Source of the DNA: Chionis minor
Lineage: Eukaryota; Chordata; Aves; Charadriiformes; Chionididae
Assembly (NCBI GenBank): GCA_013398295.1
Contig: VZSF01010416.1
Location: 1,200,098-1,264,097 of the forward strand
Direction of reading: 5' to 3'
DNA length: 64,000 nucleotides
The stretch's first letter is position 1, and each line of letters opens with the position of its first letter. The position numbers were made by a program, and so were the translations under genes. A model generated the notes under the pieces. It was not told the DNA's origin. It saw only the letters and a program-made list of their open reading frames with translations, and did no database searches. Below are positions 11,703-23,515 of the stretch, piece after piece.

Positions 11703-12720
11703 AACAACTCTCTTAATCCTTTTTGAAACAGATACAATAATACAATATTACTATTAAATTAAAAATAAAACAAAAAAGAAACCCTGAAAACAAGGAGGAT
11801 GTTAAAAGGATATCTTTTAAATCTTTCCTCTATACCTGCACATGAAATGCAACTATGGGAATTTTTCTTCAACAGTTTGAACATGATAAATATTTTACAA
11901 AAAAATAGTTATAATAAAAGCTATTTCTTTCTTTAAAAGTTCAAAAGTTTATTTAAAGACATCATCAGTCTTAATGAGCGCTACAATTGGTCAGCCTGGC
12001 TGCCCTGATTGGTCAGTCTGTACCGTACTGTAAAATTATATTAGGACCAAACTCTGATTAGGATTTCATGATCACAAAGGCCACAAAGCCATGGAGATAC
12101 CGCCTACCAGCTATTCAGCAGATAAAGCAGCAGCCCACAGGGAACACTCCAGGAAGCCTCCACAACTATCTCTGCCTAAGGAATGAGCTTGCTATGGATA
12201 TAGTGGGTAGATTTATGCATTCTTCAGTTTACATACAAAAAATTACAATGTGGTTCAGCCTCTACTATTTTTAAAAGGTTTCTCTAAAAAAAGCAAATAA
12301 TTGACTGACTAGCACTTAGGCAATCAACTGGAAAAAAAAAGTTTTACTGTTAAATTATGAAAACATTAACTTACATTCCCCCCCCTTTTCACTCCCCTGC
12401 AAATTTTAGCATATTTTAATTAGTAAGTGCTAGTTACCATAGCTACCATAATCATACTATCTTTGAAGCCAATTTTATGAAAATCCTGAAATTCATACCT
12501 ATATTGTATCATAGTTAAGCTTATAACACCAGTTATGTTTGTGAATGTTGTATGTGGTGCAATGTATGTACTAACACCAAGAGAAATAACAACAGTGTAG
12601 GTCACCTGTATGTGTTTATGTCATAAAAATAAATCAGTAAGTGACTTCTGACTATTAGGGTGAAGCAAAAAGCAAAAGTGACTGAGGAACAAGCAGGTGA
12701 GTTGAGCAGGGTTTAAGACC

Positions 12721-12736
12721 AAAAAAAAAAAAAAAA
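12721..12736. repeat. Poly-A tract (16)
   Basis: Simple A homopolymer in BEND5 intron 1. Confidence 0.9.
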
Positions 12737-15700
12737 TGTTTATTTCCAGAATAAGTACAGTGATATAGGAAAAAAAGAAAATTAAATACAAGGGTAAAAT
12801 CTTGTACAGATAAATCCCAGCTTTTCAATATTTTTTTACTGGCGGCACTTTATCCTGCTGATGACATATAACCATCAGCACTATCATATCATAAGGGTTA
12901 CTCCAAGCAATTACTTACCAGCCAGTTTTAAGACTTCCAAATTTTTTTTGCTGCTGACATTTAAGTTTTGCGCAAGTGTGCCATATTAAGGCTTCAATGC
13001 TGAACAAACAGAAATGACACAGAAAATCCCCCAAAATTGTGCCTCAGTACAGAGATATCTGTATCTCCTACAGTAGAATTTAGAAGGGAACCCCACTCCT
13101 TCACCTTAAAAGAGTTAAAAATAAGCCAGAAATGGATCAAACACAAAATGAATGTGAAATTTAGCTTTAAGTATTCTTTATGAATACCGCCACACTTGTA
13201 ATCAGGACTACGTTTAAGAATGTCATATAGTTACTCTGTTATACAAAATGATTTGGTGAACCTCCGCGTACAGCCAGATCTTCCACCTAGTGAAAAGGTA
13301 ACACAGCAGTAGCATGCCAGTTAAATATCTGACAAAGTAGGCCATGCAGTTCAAGTATGACCATAGAAAGATAAAAAATAAAAATTTTAAAAAATCATCT
13401 TTTGAACAAGGCCTCTTGTTCAGCCTCTTCTTCTTTGAACTTCAGCACTGAACTTCAGCAGAGGGCCATTCACACGGCCAGACCCAATGCCCAGGTACGG
13501 CAGATAGACAGCACAGTTAGGAAGAGCTGGACTTGCTGCTCAAGGGCAGCGACGCGCAAGGTCGTCTGCAGATACTCCAGAACTATCCCAGGAAAGATCT
13601 AACAAATTAAAATGAGTCTGCGAGGAACCACTACCGCTACTGGAAGGTTTCCTACAACCTCCTCCTGGCACTTCTTTACTCGGGGCAAGACTTGGGATTA
13701 CCCAAGAAGCAGGCGTTTTGATTTTTTTCCCCGATACCGTTTTGCCCCAGGTCCCAGTGACACACCATACGAGTTACATATCATGATAGGGGATAGACCT
13801 AGAGCTTTCTAAGAACAAAGACTTAGCAAGTGCTGTTCCTACCACAATAGTTCATTTAGTCTACAGATTGAGAAGGGAAATGCCATACGTGGGCTGTTTA
13901 TGAGCATGGGATGGCGCACGGGTACACAGCAGCCACAGCTATGACCTGCTCTACGTACTCCAACTTCCCAGGCTGTCCAAACAGCACAACAAGGAAAAAA
14001 CATGCACAAAGATGCACAAGACCATGGAAATATCAATAAAAGCTTCACATTAATGTTACACATCAGGACCACTTCCTGCCCTAAATTTTGTATGTACTTA
14101 ATATAATCCAATATCAAGATCATCTTGTAAATTTTCACCTGTTCCGGCACTTGACAAAGGGCCTCTCCTCCATCAGCTACCTGCATCGAAGGAGCTTGCT
14201 TCAACTTCTTAGCATGTATCCACCACCCTCAACTTTACTCAAAACTCAGTCCTAGCATCCTTTAATTTAAAATTGTTTTGGGAACAGATTTTTACATCTT
14301 TCTGAAATACACAGCAAATTACATCACCATGAGCTGTACAAGCTTTCAAAGATTTAAAAAAAAAAAAAATAAATCACCTCACCTATTTTAATAAGAAGTG
14401 GAGCATAACGTTTTATGAAAGGGCAAGAACGGATATGGATGCACACAGGTGTGAACACATCTGCTGCGGCAGCTAGGGAACTGCTGTAAGAATCTAATGG
14501 AGATACATTTCTTACCATTGTGTGGGTGGGACATGTTGAGGTCAGCAGCTAGAGAGAACAATTATTTCCTGTAGTCAGGAAAGAATGCCTCCAATTAGCA
14601 GATAGTCACTATTAACTTGTTAACAAACATAGCCAGAAGTAGTAAACTTTTTAAAAGTCCCTGAATCTCAGTTCATTCCACCTAATCCTCATCACTTTGC
14701 AAAGCAAGAAATGGCTCCAACAGGGTCACCTAAGGACCGTGCTAGCTGCTGTAAGGTGCACATTCTTATAGACAAAATGCTGCTAGTGACTATACTGGAC
14801 ACTTCTGAAAAAGTTAAAAGTGACATACATATTTCCAGAAGAGGGACCAGAAAAACAGCTTTTCAGTATTTTCAGGAGAAGACAGGAAAGAAGAAAAAAG
14901 GAAGGGCGTGGATGATCAGAAAGACACCCAAAATCTTCCTGAAAAGCCATAAACTATTTCTGTATTCTCAACAAGATAGGCCAATTAATATACCACCTCA
15001 AAAAGCTGCTATACAGTGAAAATCAAGTCTGCTGAGCTATATTTTCCATTCAAGAGGTAAATAATATTATTCCTTTATTACTACATAACATCAGTTGCCT
15101 GTTAACCAAATGTTGAACTTGCTGTGGCACAACACATTAATTGTAATATGCCTTCTATGGCTTGAAGGTGTAGAACTGTTAGTCAGGAGTTAACCTGTCT
15201 GGTTTGAGCCTGTCTTTGGCTAGCCTTTGAAAAAGCTGAACGTTCCCAGACGAACACGTACCACCACTATCAGCAGTTCCCAACCAAATGCACACAGACA
15301 CAAGAAAAGTGTACAGCTGCTCAGAGCAAATCTATCACTCTGCCGTAAAACATATTACTTCTTACTGAAGTATTCAAAAGAAGACAGCATTTACCTCCTC
15401 AACATACCAAGTCTATCACAATTACTTGATACTCTGATCAGGCATGGACAATTTACTTCCTCTCTCTTCTGCAGCAACAATACTACTACTCACAAGTGTA
15501 CAGGCTTCCAACCACCCAACCTCACCACAAAGGATCAAAGAATTGCTTCTAGACCCTCTCAAATGTGGACAATTGTTTCATGAACCCTTTAGACAACCAA
15601 TGCTCCAATAAACCTTTGCACTATGGGCATGAACGTGTATTTATCCTTGTGTGAACTCCTACTTTACAAGGGTAAAAGTTTCCAAAGTATCCAAAGAAGT

Positions 15701-18213
15701 TTTTCTTTAAACAACATAGGCAAGGAAACCTCTTTTCAAAAGAAATAAAATCACAATGCTAATATTGGTCTTCTATCTGTGTTCCTTCCTCTACGCCTTC
15801 CTTTTTTTAGGTCGCTAGAATGCAAAACCAAGTGGATCTGTTTCTTAGACTATGATTAACACCCACTGCATGGACAGTGTTTGAGCATGGAAATATATAT
15901 AAATAGGTACATTTTGCTTACTTGAGCAGCCTTTTTAAATCAGCACATGAAAATTGGTCACCATTCAAACTGTAAAAGAATACTGTGCAGGCTCAAAAAA
16001 AGATTACTCCCCCCCCTTATTCTTTTCTGTTGTTTGTTTAATTTAATATCCGTACCATGACTTTGGTACTGAAGCCTGTTCTTAATGAGGAATCCTTGGA
16101 CCAAAGCAGTAAAGCCTTAAAGTCACGGATGTACAAATTTGTGTAGGCAAGTGTTCCTTCCAAAAATTCAAACTCAACTTATATTTTACATGTAAAAGCA
16201 ACTTTATACACATTATTTACACTACTACTAAGGTAGGCCAGAATCCTTTAGAATGAAAAGTTCGATACTAGTATGGGAAATGTTACTGTATACTAGAAAC
16301 GTTATTTTTTAACCTAAATAAGAAGTTTGCATTACAAGTCTGATGCTATGTTTGCCATAAAAAGTTGTTATAATCTGTAAAAAGAATTGGTCGCTATAAA
16401 CCAAAAACTGTGCTAAGATGTCTTAACGTAACATCAACATTTCTCCCCAAGATTTTAACCATAACAAAACCAAACACCAGCATTAAAACTCTGGGGAGAA
16501 AGTGACAACTTTAAAAGTAAGTAAACATATGTTGTATACAAAGGATTATTTAAATTATTGTATTTTTACATGGTGCAGGGTGGAGAAAAGAACAGAAGTA
16601 AGGGTTCATTTGGTATTCAGGTGAGAAGTTTTCCAAGTATGCAAATTACAGATCTAGTCAGATATATTGAGATGTGACAGATGTAACAAAGATAGCTGTA
16701 CGTTTCTTTGTGTTCCTTGCTCAGCAGGAGAATTTCCTGTAGAAATTCAAATCTCTGGGGAGCAGTTAGTGCAAATCACTAATACAGGTAACAAGCCTTG
16801 TTCTCTGGAGGAAACAGCATATATTGGTTTGTTCTGGTTCAAGAGAGATGAAACTGTACAGAAGATGAGTACACTTCACTTCTCTCAGGTACATACAGAC
16901 TGCCTGGAACAAGGGAATTGAGAAAGTAGGTCCACTTTCTGAGGGAAGAACTCGGGCTCAACACGTGGAGCAAAATGGCTGCTACTAAGTATTTCTTGAA
17001 ACATTTTAGTTAAGTCGAGGTGAGCAAGATGAACAGAAATGGCACGGCTGCCCTGGTTCCCCAGTGAGAGAGAGGAAGGTGAAGTCCAATTGGGATGAGA
17101 AGGGGCCAAGCAAACCCCAAACGGCGACACCGCTGTCTTCCGTGGATGTGGCAGGTAACTTGCAAGAAATACCTCATGTACCAATTCTCCTCAGCTATAG
17201 ATGGGACAGCCAAAACTCAGGCTGCCACAGGATGAAAAAAAAAAAGACAACTTAGCAGGAGAACTCACTCTTCTTAATAGTTCTCCATTACTCCTGGAGC
17301 TGCAAAAATTCAGAAACTGGAAAAGCTTTACCGGGAAGCGACATACATGTTTGCCCGTTTCTTGTTCTTTTCAGGCATCTGCTTATGGCAACTACCGGAC
17401 ACAGGGTAACAGTAAAAGTCACCATCTGAGTTGGCGACCAAGTGGACCACCACCAGGCTGAGCTGGTTTAGGAACCGGTATTTTTAAAAATAAAAATAAA
17501 ATTTAAAAATACAAGTTTTCTGGGACTTTAACACCAAATTACTCTGTTTAGAGATCAGAACTCAGCGTCGCCTTCTCAGAACTTAATACTAGACAGCAGA
17601 GTTAATATTAAGCCCATTCCATATTTGGGGAAACGGACATTACCAGTATTTCTCCCCAGGCGGAACGGTCAGGATCAGAACCCAACATCCTCTTTGCTTC
17701 CCAGACTGACATTTCAAATGGTCATCGCCATCTTTCAACAGCCTCCTGGGCAAGTCCACGCTACCCAGTAATTTGCTACAAACATCAAACTTCCTTTCTA
17801 TGTCAACTCTGACTATGGAGGCAAGGAAACTACAGAAAGTCTTCGAGGCAACATGCTGCCAAAGAGTTGTTATTCGGGGGGACGCATGGCAGAAATCATA
17901 TCTCACAAGGGCTGAACTCATTTACATGGCCAAAATACAGGTTTATGTCTTAGCATACGCTTTAATTGGTCCTCTTTGCTAGAGAGATGTTCGTAAGCTA
18001 AACACGAAACAAACCAAATGGAGCAAGACCAAGCTTAACAAGGGTAGTATCTAAAGGTCTGGCTCCACTATTGCCTTCCAATTTGTGAAGTCACTTAAAC
18101 TAACAAAGTGGATATAAAACAGCACCCCTCTAATTCGGCAACATACTGCCAAACTGCAAAGGTATATAAATGACTCCATGCACTATAAATACTCTGTGTA
18201 TGAAAACCTTAAC

Positions 18214-18230
18214 TTTTTTTTTTTTTTTTT
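18214..18230. repeat. Poly-T tract (17)
   Basis: T homopolymer just outside the CpG-rich promoter island, on its intron side. Confidence 0.9.
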
Positions 18231-18239
18231 AAAGTTTCT

Positions 18240-19140
18240 GGTTTCACCCCCGCCGCGGTGTAACCACGGGCACTACCAGGGGCTCGCGGTTATTTTGGAA
18301 ACCGCTCGGGAGGAGCCGGGGAGTTCCCGCAGGAGAACACACACACACATACCNNNNNNNNNNNNNNNNNNNNNNNNNNNNNNNNNNNNNNNNNNNNNNN
18401 NNNNNNNNNNNNNNNNNNNNNNNNNNNNNNNNNNNNNNNNNNNNNNNNNNNNNNNNNNNNNNNNNNNNNNNNNNNNNNNNNNNNNNNNNNNNNNNNNNNN
18501 NNNNNNNNNNNNNNNNNNNNNNNNNNNNNNNNNNNNNNNNNNNNNNNNNNNNNNNNNNNNNNNNNNNNNNNNNNNNNNNNNNNNNNNNNNNNNNNNNNNN
18601 NNNNNNNNNNNNNNNNNNNNNNNNNNNNNNNNNNNNNNNNNNNNNNNNNNNNNNNNNNNNNNNNNNNNNNNNNNNNNNNNNNNNNNNNNNNNNNNNNNNN
18701 NNNNNNNNNNNNNNNNNNNNNNNNNNNNNNNNNNNNNNNNNNNNNNNNNNNNNNNNNNNNNNNNNNNNNNNNNNNNNNNNNNNNNNNNNNNNNNNNNNNN
18801 NNNNNNNNNNNNNNNNNNNNNNNNNNNNNNNNNNNNNNNNNNNNNNNNNNNNNNNNNNNNNNNNNNNNNNNNNNNNNNNNNNNNNNNNNNNNNNNNNNNN
18901 NNNNNNNNNNNNNNNNNNNNNNNNNNNNNNNNNNNNNNNGGCTCCCCCGGAGCGGCCTCACGCCTCCGCTGCCGAGGGTGTCGGGGCGGGCGGCGAGGCG
19001 GGGCGGGCGGGCGCCTCCGTCCCAGAGGCTTTCGAGGGTCCGGCCGGGCAGTGGGTCTGCTCGCTCTCACCAGGCACCTGTGGTGGAGGGGCCGCTGTCG
19101 CCCCTTGGCCTCGGCCATGGCGTCGCGCTGGGCCTGGTGG
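18240..19140 (-). promoter_or_regulatory. BEND5: CpG island / likely BEND5 promoter and first-exon region
   Basis: Base composition changes abruptly from AT-rich flanks to GC- and CpG-rich sequence on both sides of the assembly gap. On the right side, GC-box-like motifs (GGGGCGGG at 18983-18990 and GGCGGGGCGGGC around 18997-19006) suit Sp1-family binding and a TATA-less housekeeping or developmental promoter. The position, upstream of BEND5 exon 2 on the minus strand with exon 1 missing elsewhere, makes this the BEND5 start region by inference. On the left side a (CA)n run abuts the gap. The transcription start cannot be placed. Confidence 0.75.
18354..18939 (-). other. BEND5: Assembly gap (586 N) expected to hold BEND5 exon 1
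   Basis: The gap is a run of 586 undetermined bases, whose length may be an estimate. Human BEND5 exon 1 encodes about 75 residues and ends after the first base of a Glu codon; exon 2 here begins with AG and DKTDLENSV, so the missing exon must end with G. The minus strand at the left gap edge reads G|GTATGTG (exon base 18353, donor 18352-18351), which would satisfy that phase. GC-rich first exons are a common cause of gaps in bird assemblies. Placement of exon 1 here is inference, since no exon 1 residue is visible. Confidence 0.65.
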
Positions 19141-19449
19141 CATCTTGGCAGAGGCGCTTCGCGTTGCTCAAACACGTCCCCAGGAAGCTCTTTTTGCGAG
19201 TTAAAAACTCCTTACGCCCTTTCAGGGAAAGAAACTTTCTCCCGCTCCTGTGGATGTGGTGCCCAGGCCGGTGTGTAGCCAGCCCGGGGCAGCTCCAGCC
19301 AGCATGGAGGGAAGGGACCCCTGTGGTGCTGCGGCCATGTGAGGAGAGGAGACCAGGTCCTTCATGGCCAAACAACACAACGCACAACCCCACACGCATC
19401 TGCCAGATATCCGCAGAATCCGAGCATCCGTTTTTACCTCAGGGTCTTC

Positions 19450-19640
19450 ATAGAATCACTGGGGTTGGAAGGGACCTCAAGATCATCTAGTCTAACCCCA
19501 CCCTGTCAGAGCAGGGTCACCCAGAGCAGGTGGCACAGGATGGCATCTAGGTGGGTCTGGAATGTGTCCAGAGTCGGAGACTCCGCCACCTCTCTGGGCA
19601 GCCTGTGCCCACGCTCTGTTACCCTCAAAGAAGTTCCTCA
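19450..19640 (-). mobile_element. CR1 LINE 3'-end fragment
   Basis: The plus strand starts ATAGAATCACTGGGGTTGGA and continues with the reverse complement of the CR1 3' end (a CTCCGCCACCTCTCTGGGCA block is recognisable). About 190 bases are present, breaking off after 'gaagttcctca'. It is antisense to the plus strand and sits about 300 bases outside the CpG island, close to the BEND5 promoter. Confidence 0.92.
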
Positions 19641-20015
19641 ATAATTTGGTGGCCTGTACAGGCCCAACATCAGGGTAATGGGAGAAACACCTGCAGTCAG
19701 TCTCCCCATGGAGCGGTGATTGCAAGCTCAAAGCTTGCCTGCCCTCCCCCAAAACAGCACTGAGAGTTGCGAAATTCTGTGCAGGTGTCTTAAAAACAAG
19801 GGCTAGAGGCCATGCCATTTTTAGCACAAATTCCCAAGCTTCTGGAGACGCGTACGTACTGAGTATGGATGCTTTGCGCTTCCTGTAAGGAAAAAAAACA
19901 ACGTGGCAATGTTGCTTATGGTTCACAACCAACTCTCACCCAAGTTTCTAGTGCTGATGTCTGGTTTTAGCCAATCAGTCTTAGGAGCAGAACAATACAG
20001 AGAGAACTATTTAAA

Positions 20016-20059
20016 CGCAAAAAAAAAAACAAAACCCCAAAACCAAAACAAAACAAAAC
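20016..20059. repeat. A-rich tract with AAAAC units
   Basis: A run of A followed by repeated AAAAC/AAACC units. This is a common low-complexity form in bird genomes, and no element is attached. Confidence 0.8.
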
Positions 20060-20367
20060 CTGCAGAATGAGTAATAAACAGCAAGAGAGGGGCATCACTG
20101 GTTTTCTGTTTGCAAAGAGCCAACACAAAATGAAACCAAAATACCTTATATTTTCTGGTTTGTGTATTCCTAATCGTTTGCAGTGCTGTCTGTACCCATT
20201 ACATTTTTAACAGCACAACTTGTTTTTCCTAGTTATCTTTTACAGACTTCTTAGTACATGGGAACAGACCACAATGTAGAAAACCTGAAGTAAAGTTTTG
20301 ACTGAGCACGGGCACAGGGTGCCCAGAGATCTTATGGAGTTTCCGTCTTTGGAGTTAACTCAAAAGC

Positions 20368-20472
20368 CATGTGGATGTGGTCCTGGGCAGCCTGCTCCCA
20401 GTGGCCCTGCTTGAGCAGGGGGCCGGACAAGTGGCCTCCCAAGGGTCCCTTCCGACCTCAGCCATTCTCTGA
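20368..20472 (+). mobile_element. Short CR1 LINE 3'-end fragment
   Basis: This contains the last approximately 100 bases of a CR1 in plus orientation: CCTGGGCAGCCTGCTCC, CTTGAGCAGGGGGCCGGAC, CCCTTCCGACCTCAGCCATT and a terminal octamer-like ATTCTCTG at 20464-20471. It is strongly 5' truncated. Confidence 0.9.
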
Positions 20473-22495
20473 ACGTATCAGAAAGTTCTGCCTGTCTCTT
20501 AAGCAACACATGAAAACATAAGGAATGCATACAGGTATAGTTAAGCCTATATAAATATTTCAGTAACAAGCTGTAAACTTGCCATAAAATAATGGCAGTT
20601 TTATTATTTTAGCAATTACAGTGTTTTGCAAATACTTCAGTTTAAGATTGGGGATTTAAATGGCAGTACTTTATGTTAACAATAAAGTATTGCCAGACTG
20701 GTATGTAATTACAGGCAAATATAAGTCTGCTACAAAGTATGGATGACAAATGTATTCTAGTAGCTAGGCTGCAAGGGAAATGAAATTCCAGCAAAGATTG
20801 TGTTGCTGATCAAACAGTAACAGCTGCGGTAGCGCTCCTATCCCCTCTACCTCATGTTACAATGGAGATAGAAGGAGCTGCAGAAAGACAACAGGACAGA
20901 CTGATATCTGGAATTATTCCATGGACACTTAAAATTATGTGAAGAACAATTTTGTCCCTCTGAGTTCGCTGGCTAGCAAGGGACTCGGTACACTGACTCT
21001 TACCAGGGTTGTATTTCCTCTGCAGCTGAATTCTATTAGCAACATCTAAGCCTGATGTCGAGGGAAAGGAACGCAGAAAAATGGAGAAACTGGAAATAAC
21101 AGGAGAAACGAAGAGAAGCTAAGGACTCAAAAATTAGGTTGGCCTGGAAGGGGGAAGATCTCTTTGGGTACCAAGGAGGCCTGGGTAATTTGCCCTAATG
21201 AAAGAAATCTGAAGGACTTCATGGGAAGGCAACTAGCGTCATAGTGTGGGGGGGTTTGTGTGGATTTTCTTTTTTTGGAAAAGGAACACTAAACTGGTAT
21301 TTGCAACATTTTACATTTGAAGGTTCAATTACAACAAAGGCTGTAAATATCTTTGTATCGGCAGCAAAAAAAGGTCTCAAATCCTTTAGAAAAGCTGTTT
21401 CGCAGTTCTCCACTGAAGGACGTTTTTGGGAACAGATTAAGGGTTGGGATGATAAATGCGTGTTTACACTTGGTCCCTAGCATGCACATTGAGCCAGAAG
21501 GCATTATAATGCTAAAGAATTAATAATGATCCCATACGTTTCTCTTTTGCCTACAAGGAACAGTGTTAATTCCTGGTTTTAAAATCTATAAATAATCTGC
21601 ACTGGTTAGCTGTGAGGCTGAGGAAAAGATCCATTTAAGCACAGAATGAAACAGGCGTGTTGTCACTCCTTTTCTTTTGGACCTTTCCAATTTCTGCTCA
21701 TGGTTAGCCAGCTGTTTTAACACTGAGGTTAGCTTGAGGTTTAAAGATGTAGAGCTATTTTAAAGGTGTAGATTTTAAAACTCACTGTTAAGGGAATTAT
21801 TGGATCCCCACCAGATTTAAATCCTCTGGCAAGTCCAGCCTTTTAGAAACACCACAACCCTGCTAAGAAGTAGATTGTCATATTTTCAAAATACAAATGA
21901 AGCCTCAGCTTAAAAAGGAAAAATGTCACTCCAAGAGTCAGGAAACCACAAAGCACAGTCCTAGCCCCTGTGGGACTCCCAAGTGGCTGTTTCCTGGAAC
22001 ACTAATTATATTTTGCTGCTGTTATTTTTCTTGAAAAGTAAGAAAAAAGTGCTAAAGCAAAAGCTGATGCCTGCTGTTTTGATGTGCACTCCGTGTTTTC
22101 ACTTATAGATACAAAATGAAAAGCTAATAGTACCAATAACAGTTATGCAGGCACTAAATCTCTTTCACAGCAAAACATTAAAATTAGGCTCATCAGTCAC
22201 ATTACTTCCCTGTTTAATACCAAACCGTCAAGAGACACCATATTGATTCTGAGTCTACTGATGAAGAAATTCCCATTTTCTTTTACCGCTCAAGTGGAGG
22301 GGCTTCACTACTACCTGACTACTCAGCAATAACAGTACACTGGCCTACTGCTAGGAATCCCTGCACGTGCAATATGAGCTTTAGAAAACTTTGTTGTTTT
22401 CTTGTGAATTTATTTATGCTCCAAGTAGTGCATTTCTTGCACAATTGTTTTCAAGCTCAAATACACCCTGAAGGAAAGATATACTCACAATTTTT

Positions 22496-22552
22496 TAGGT
22501 ATTTAGTATTCTAGTAGATACATTAGCTATTCTAGTAGTAGTAGGTATTTAG
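22496..22552. repeat. Local nested direct repeats
   Basis: TAGGTATTTAG occurs at 22496-22506 and 22542-22552. Between them TATTCTAGTAG occurs at 22507-22517 and 22528-22538. The order A-B-B-A of direct copies suggests a small local duplication. Confidence 0.85.
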
Positions 22553-23432
22553 GTATTATTTTATTTATGGCATTTAAAGTCATAAAGCTTAAAGACTAAA
22601 ATAACAATGCACAAGAACTGAAGACTGTTCAAAGGTCTCTGTGTGTACACGAGTACAATCTACTCTCAATGTGGTTAATTTTTTACCAAGAATACGATCA
22701 ATAGGGTGGACAGAAGATACCCTCTGTTCCATAGTATGTTTTTTTTGGTCTTATCATAAAGTGCAAGATAAAGTCATTTCCAGGTACAAATTAATCTTCC
22801 TCTGAACAAAGTCATATACAGTTTCTAGGTGTTTTGAGACAGAGAGGGTGGCTGAAAGGGAGGAATCTACTAGCTGGACAAACAGAGCAGATGGTTGCTC
22901 CCCTTTAGATTTTTAAATAATTTTTAACTGTCAAGACACTGTTGCCACGCTCTGCTTTCAGTGCCACAATGATTACATGTAAAATTCCGACAAAAAGAAA
23001 AAGGTCCAATTCCTGTATGATCCTGGAAGATGGATGAGAAAATATTTGTGTCCGCATATAATTTCCCAAGCACTCCAATACCAAGAGAATAGCATAGGAA
23101 CCTAGATTACATAGATAAATTCTTAAGTTTTAATCTTTTGAAATCTATGGCCTTAAACCATCCTCAGAAGTGGAAGAGCATCACCGCAAAGCTATTTAGT
23201 CCCAATTCCTGAGAGTGATCTAACCTTTCTTGGGGCTGAGGATAATACTCAATCATCTTTTACATTAAACTCTCATGTCCTAACAGAATATTCTTTCAAA
23301 GAAATGAAACCTAAGGAACATTTTATGGGTCCGTTCGCATAGGAGACACTTATTTCCCAGCTGGTGTATTTTGTAGCATGAAAAGGTAATGATTAAGCCA
23401 AAGTGACCACTGGAGAAAGCACTTTCCTCGCT

Positions 23433-23515
23433 GTTAATGACTGGCTGGAGAAACCAAGGGCCAAAGAAAAAGCCAGACAGTCATTAACTGCTGAAAATTC
23501 CTGACCTAAAGGTCA
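23433..23515. promoter_or_regulatory. Hairpin plus palindromic nuclear-receptor half-site pair (candidate regulatory element)
   Basis: GTTAATGACTGGCTGG (23433-23448) pairs with CCAGACAGTCATTAAC (23473-23488) with one mismatch in 16 and a 24-base loop. Fourteen bases further on, TGACCT (23502-23507) and AGGTCA (23510-23515) form an everted pair of consensus nuclear-receptor half-sites with a 2-base spacer. The motifs are directly visible. A regulatory role is inference. Confidence 0.4.

Larger units (their letters stand above)
4301..18352 (-). other. BEND5: BEND5 intron 1 (about 14 kb)
   Basis: The intron runs from the gap-edge donor candidate at 18352 to the exon 2 acceptor at 4301. The contents I can support are a CR1 fragment (7667-8145), a probable MIR/CORE-SINE (11520-11702), several poly-A/T tracts, a markedly purine-biased plus strand from about 9.6 to 10.85 kb, and a GC-richer block at about 13.40-13.81 kb. 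Long open frames (for example 8676-9287, minus, 203 codons) have no recognisable protein similarity. The rest is unremarkable AT-rich intron. Confidence 0.7.
19141..23432. other. Non-coding stretch upstream of BEND5 (with two CR1 fragments)
   Basis: Apart from the two CR1 fragments listed separately and a small local duplication at 22496-22552, I see no gene, RNA or further recognisable repeat. Confidence 0.6.

Noticed and set aside
14640..14760. Possible second MIR-like fragment (minus sense)
   Set aside because: Only a short GGGTCACCTAAG-type word resembles the MIR core; too little to support a call.
18178..19278. Very long open frames (up to 366 codons) on both strands across the CpG island
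   Set aside because: Most of their length is the run of N, which contains no stop by default. They are artefacts of the assembly gap.
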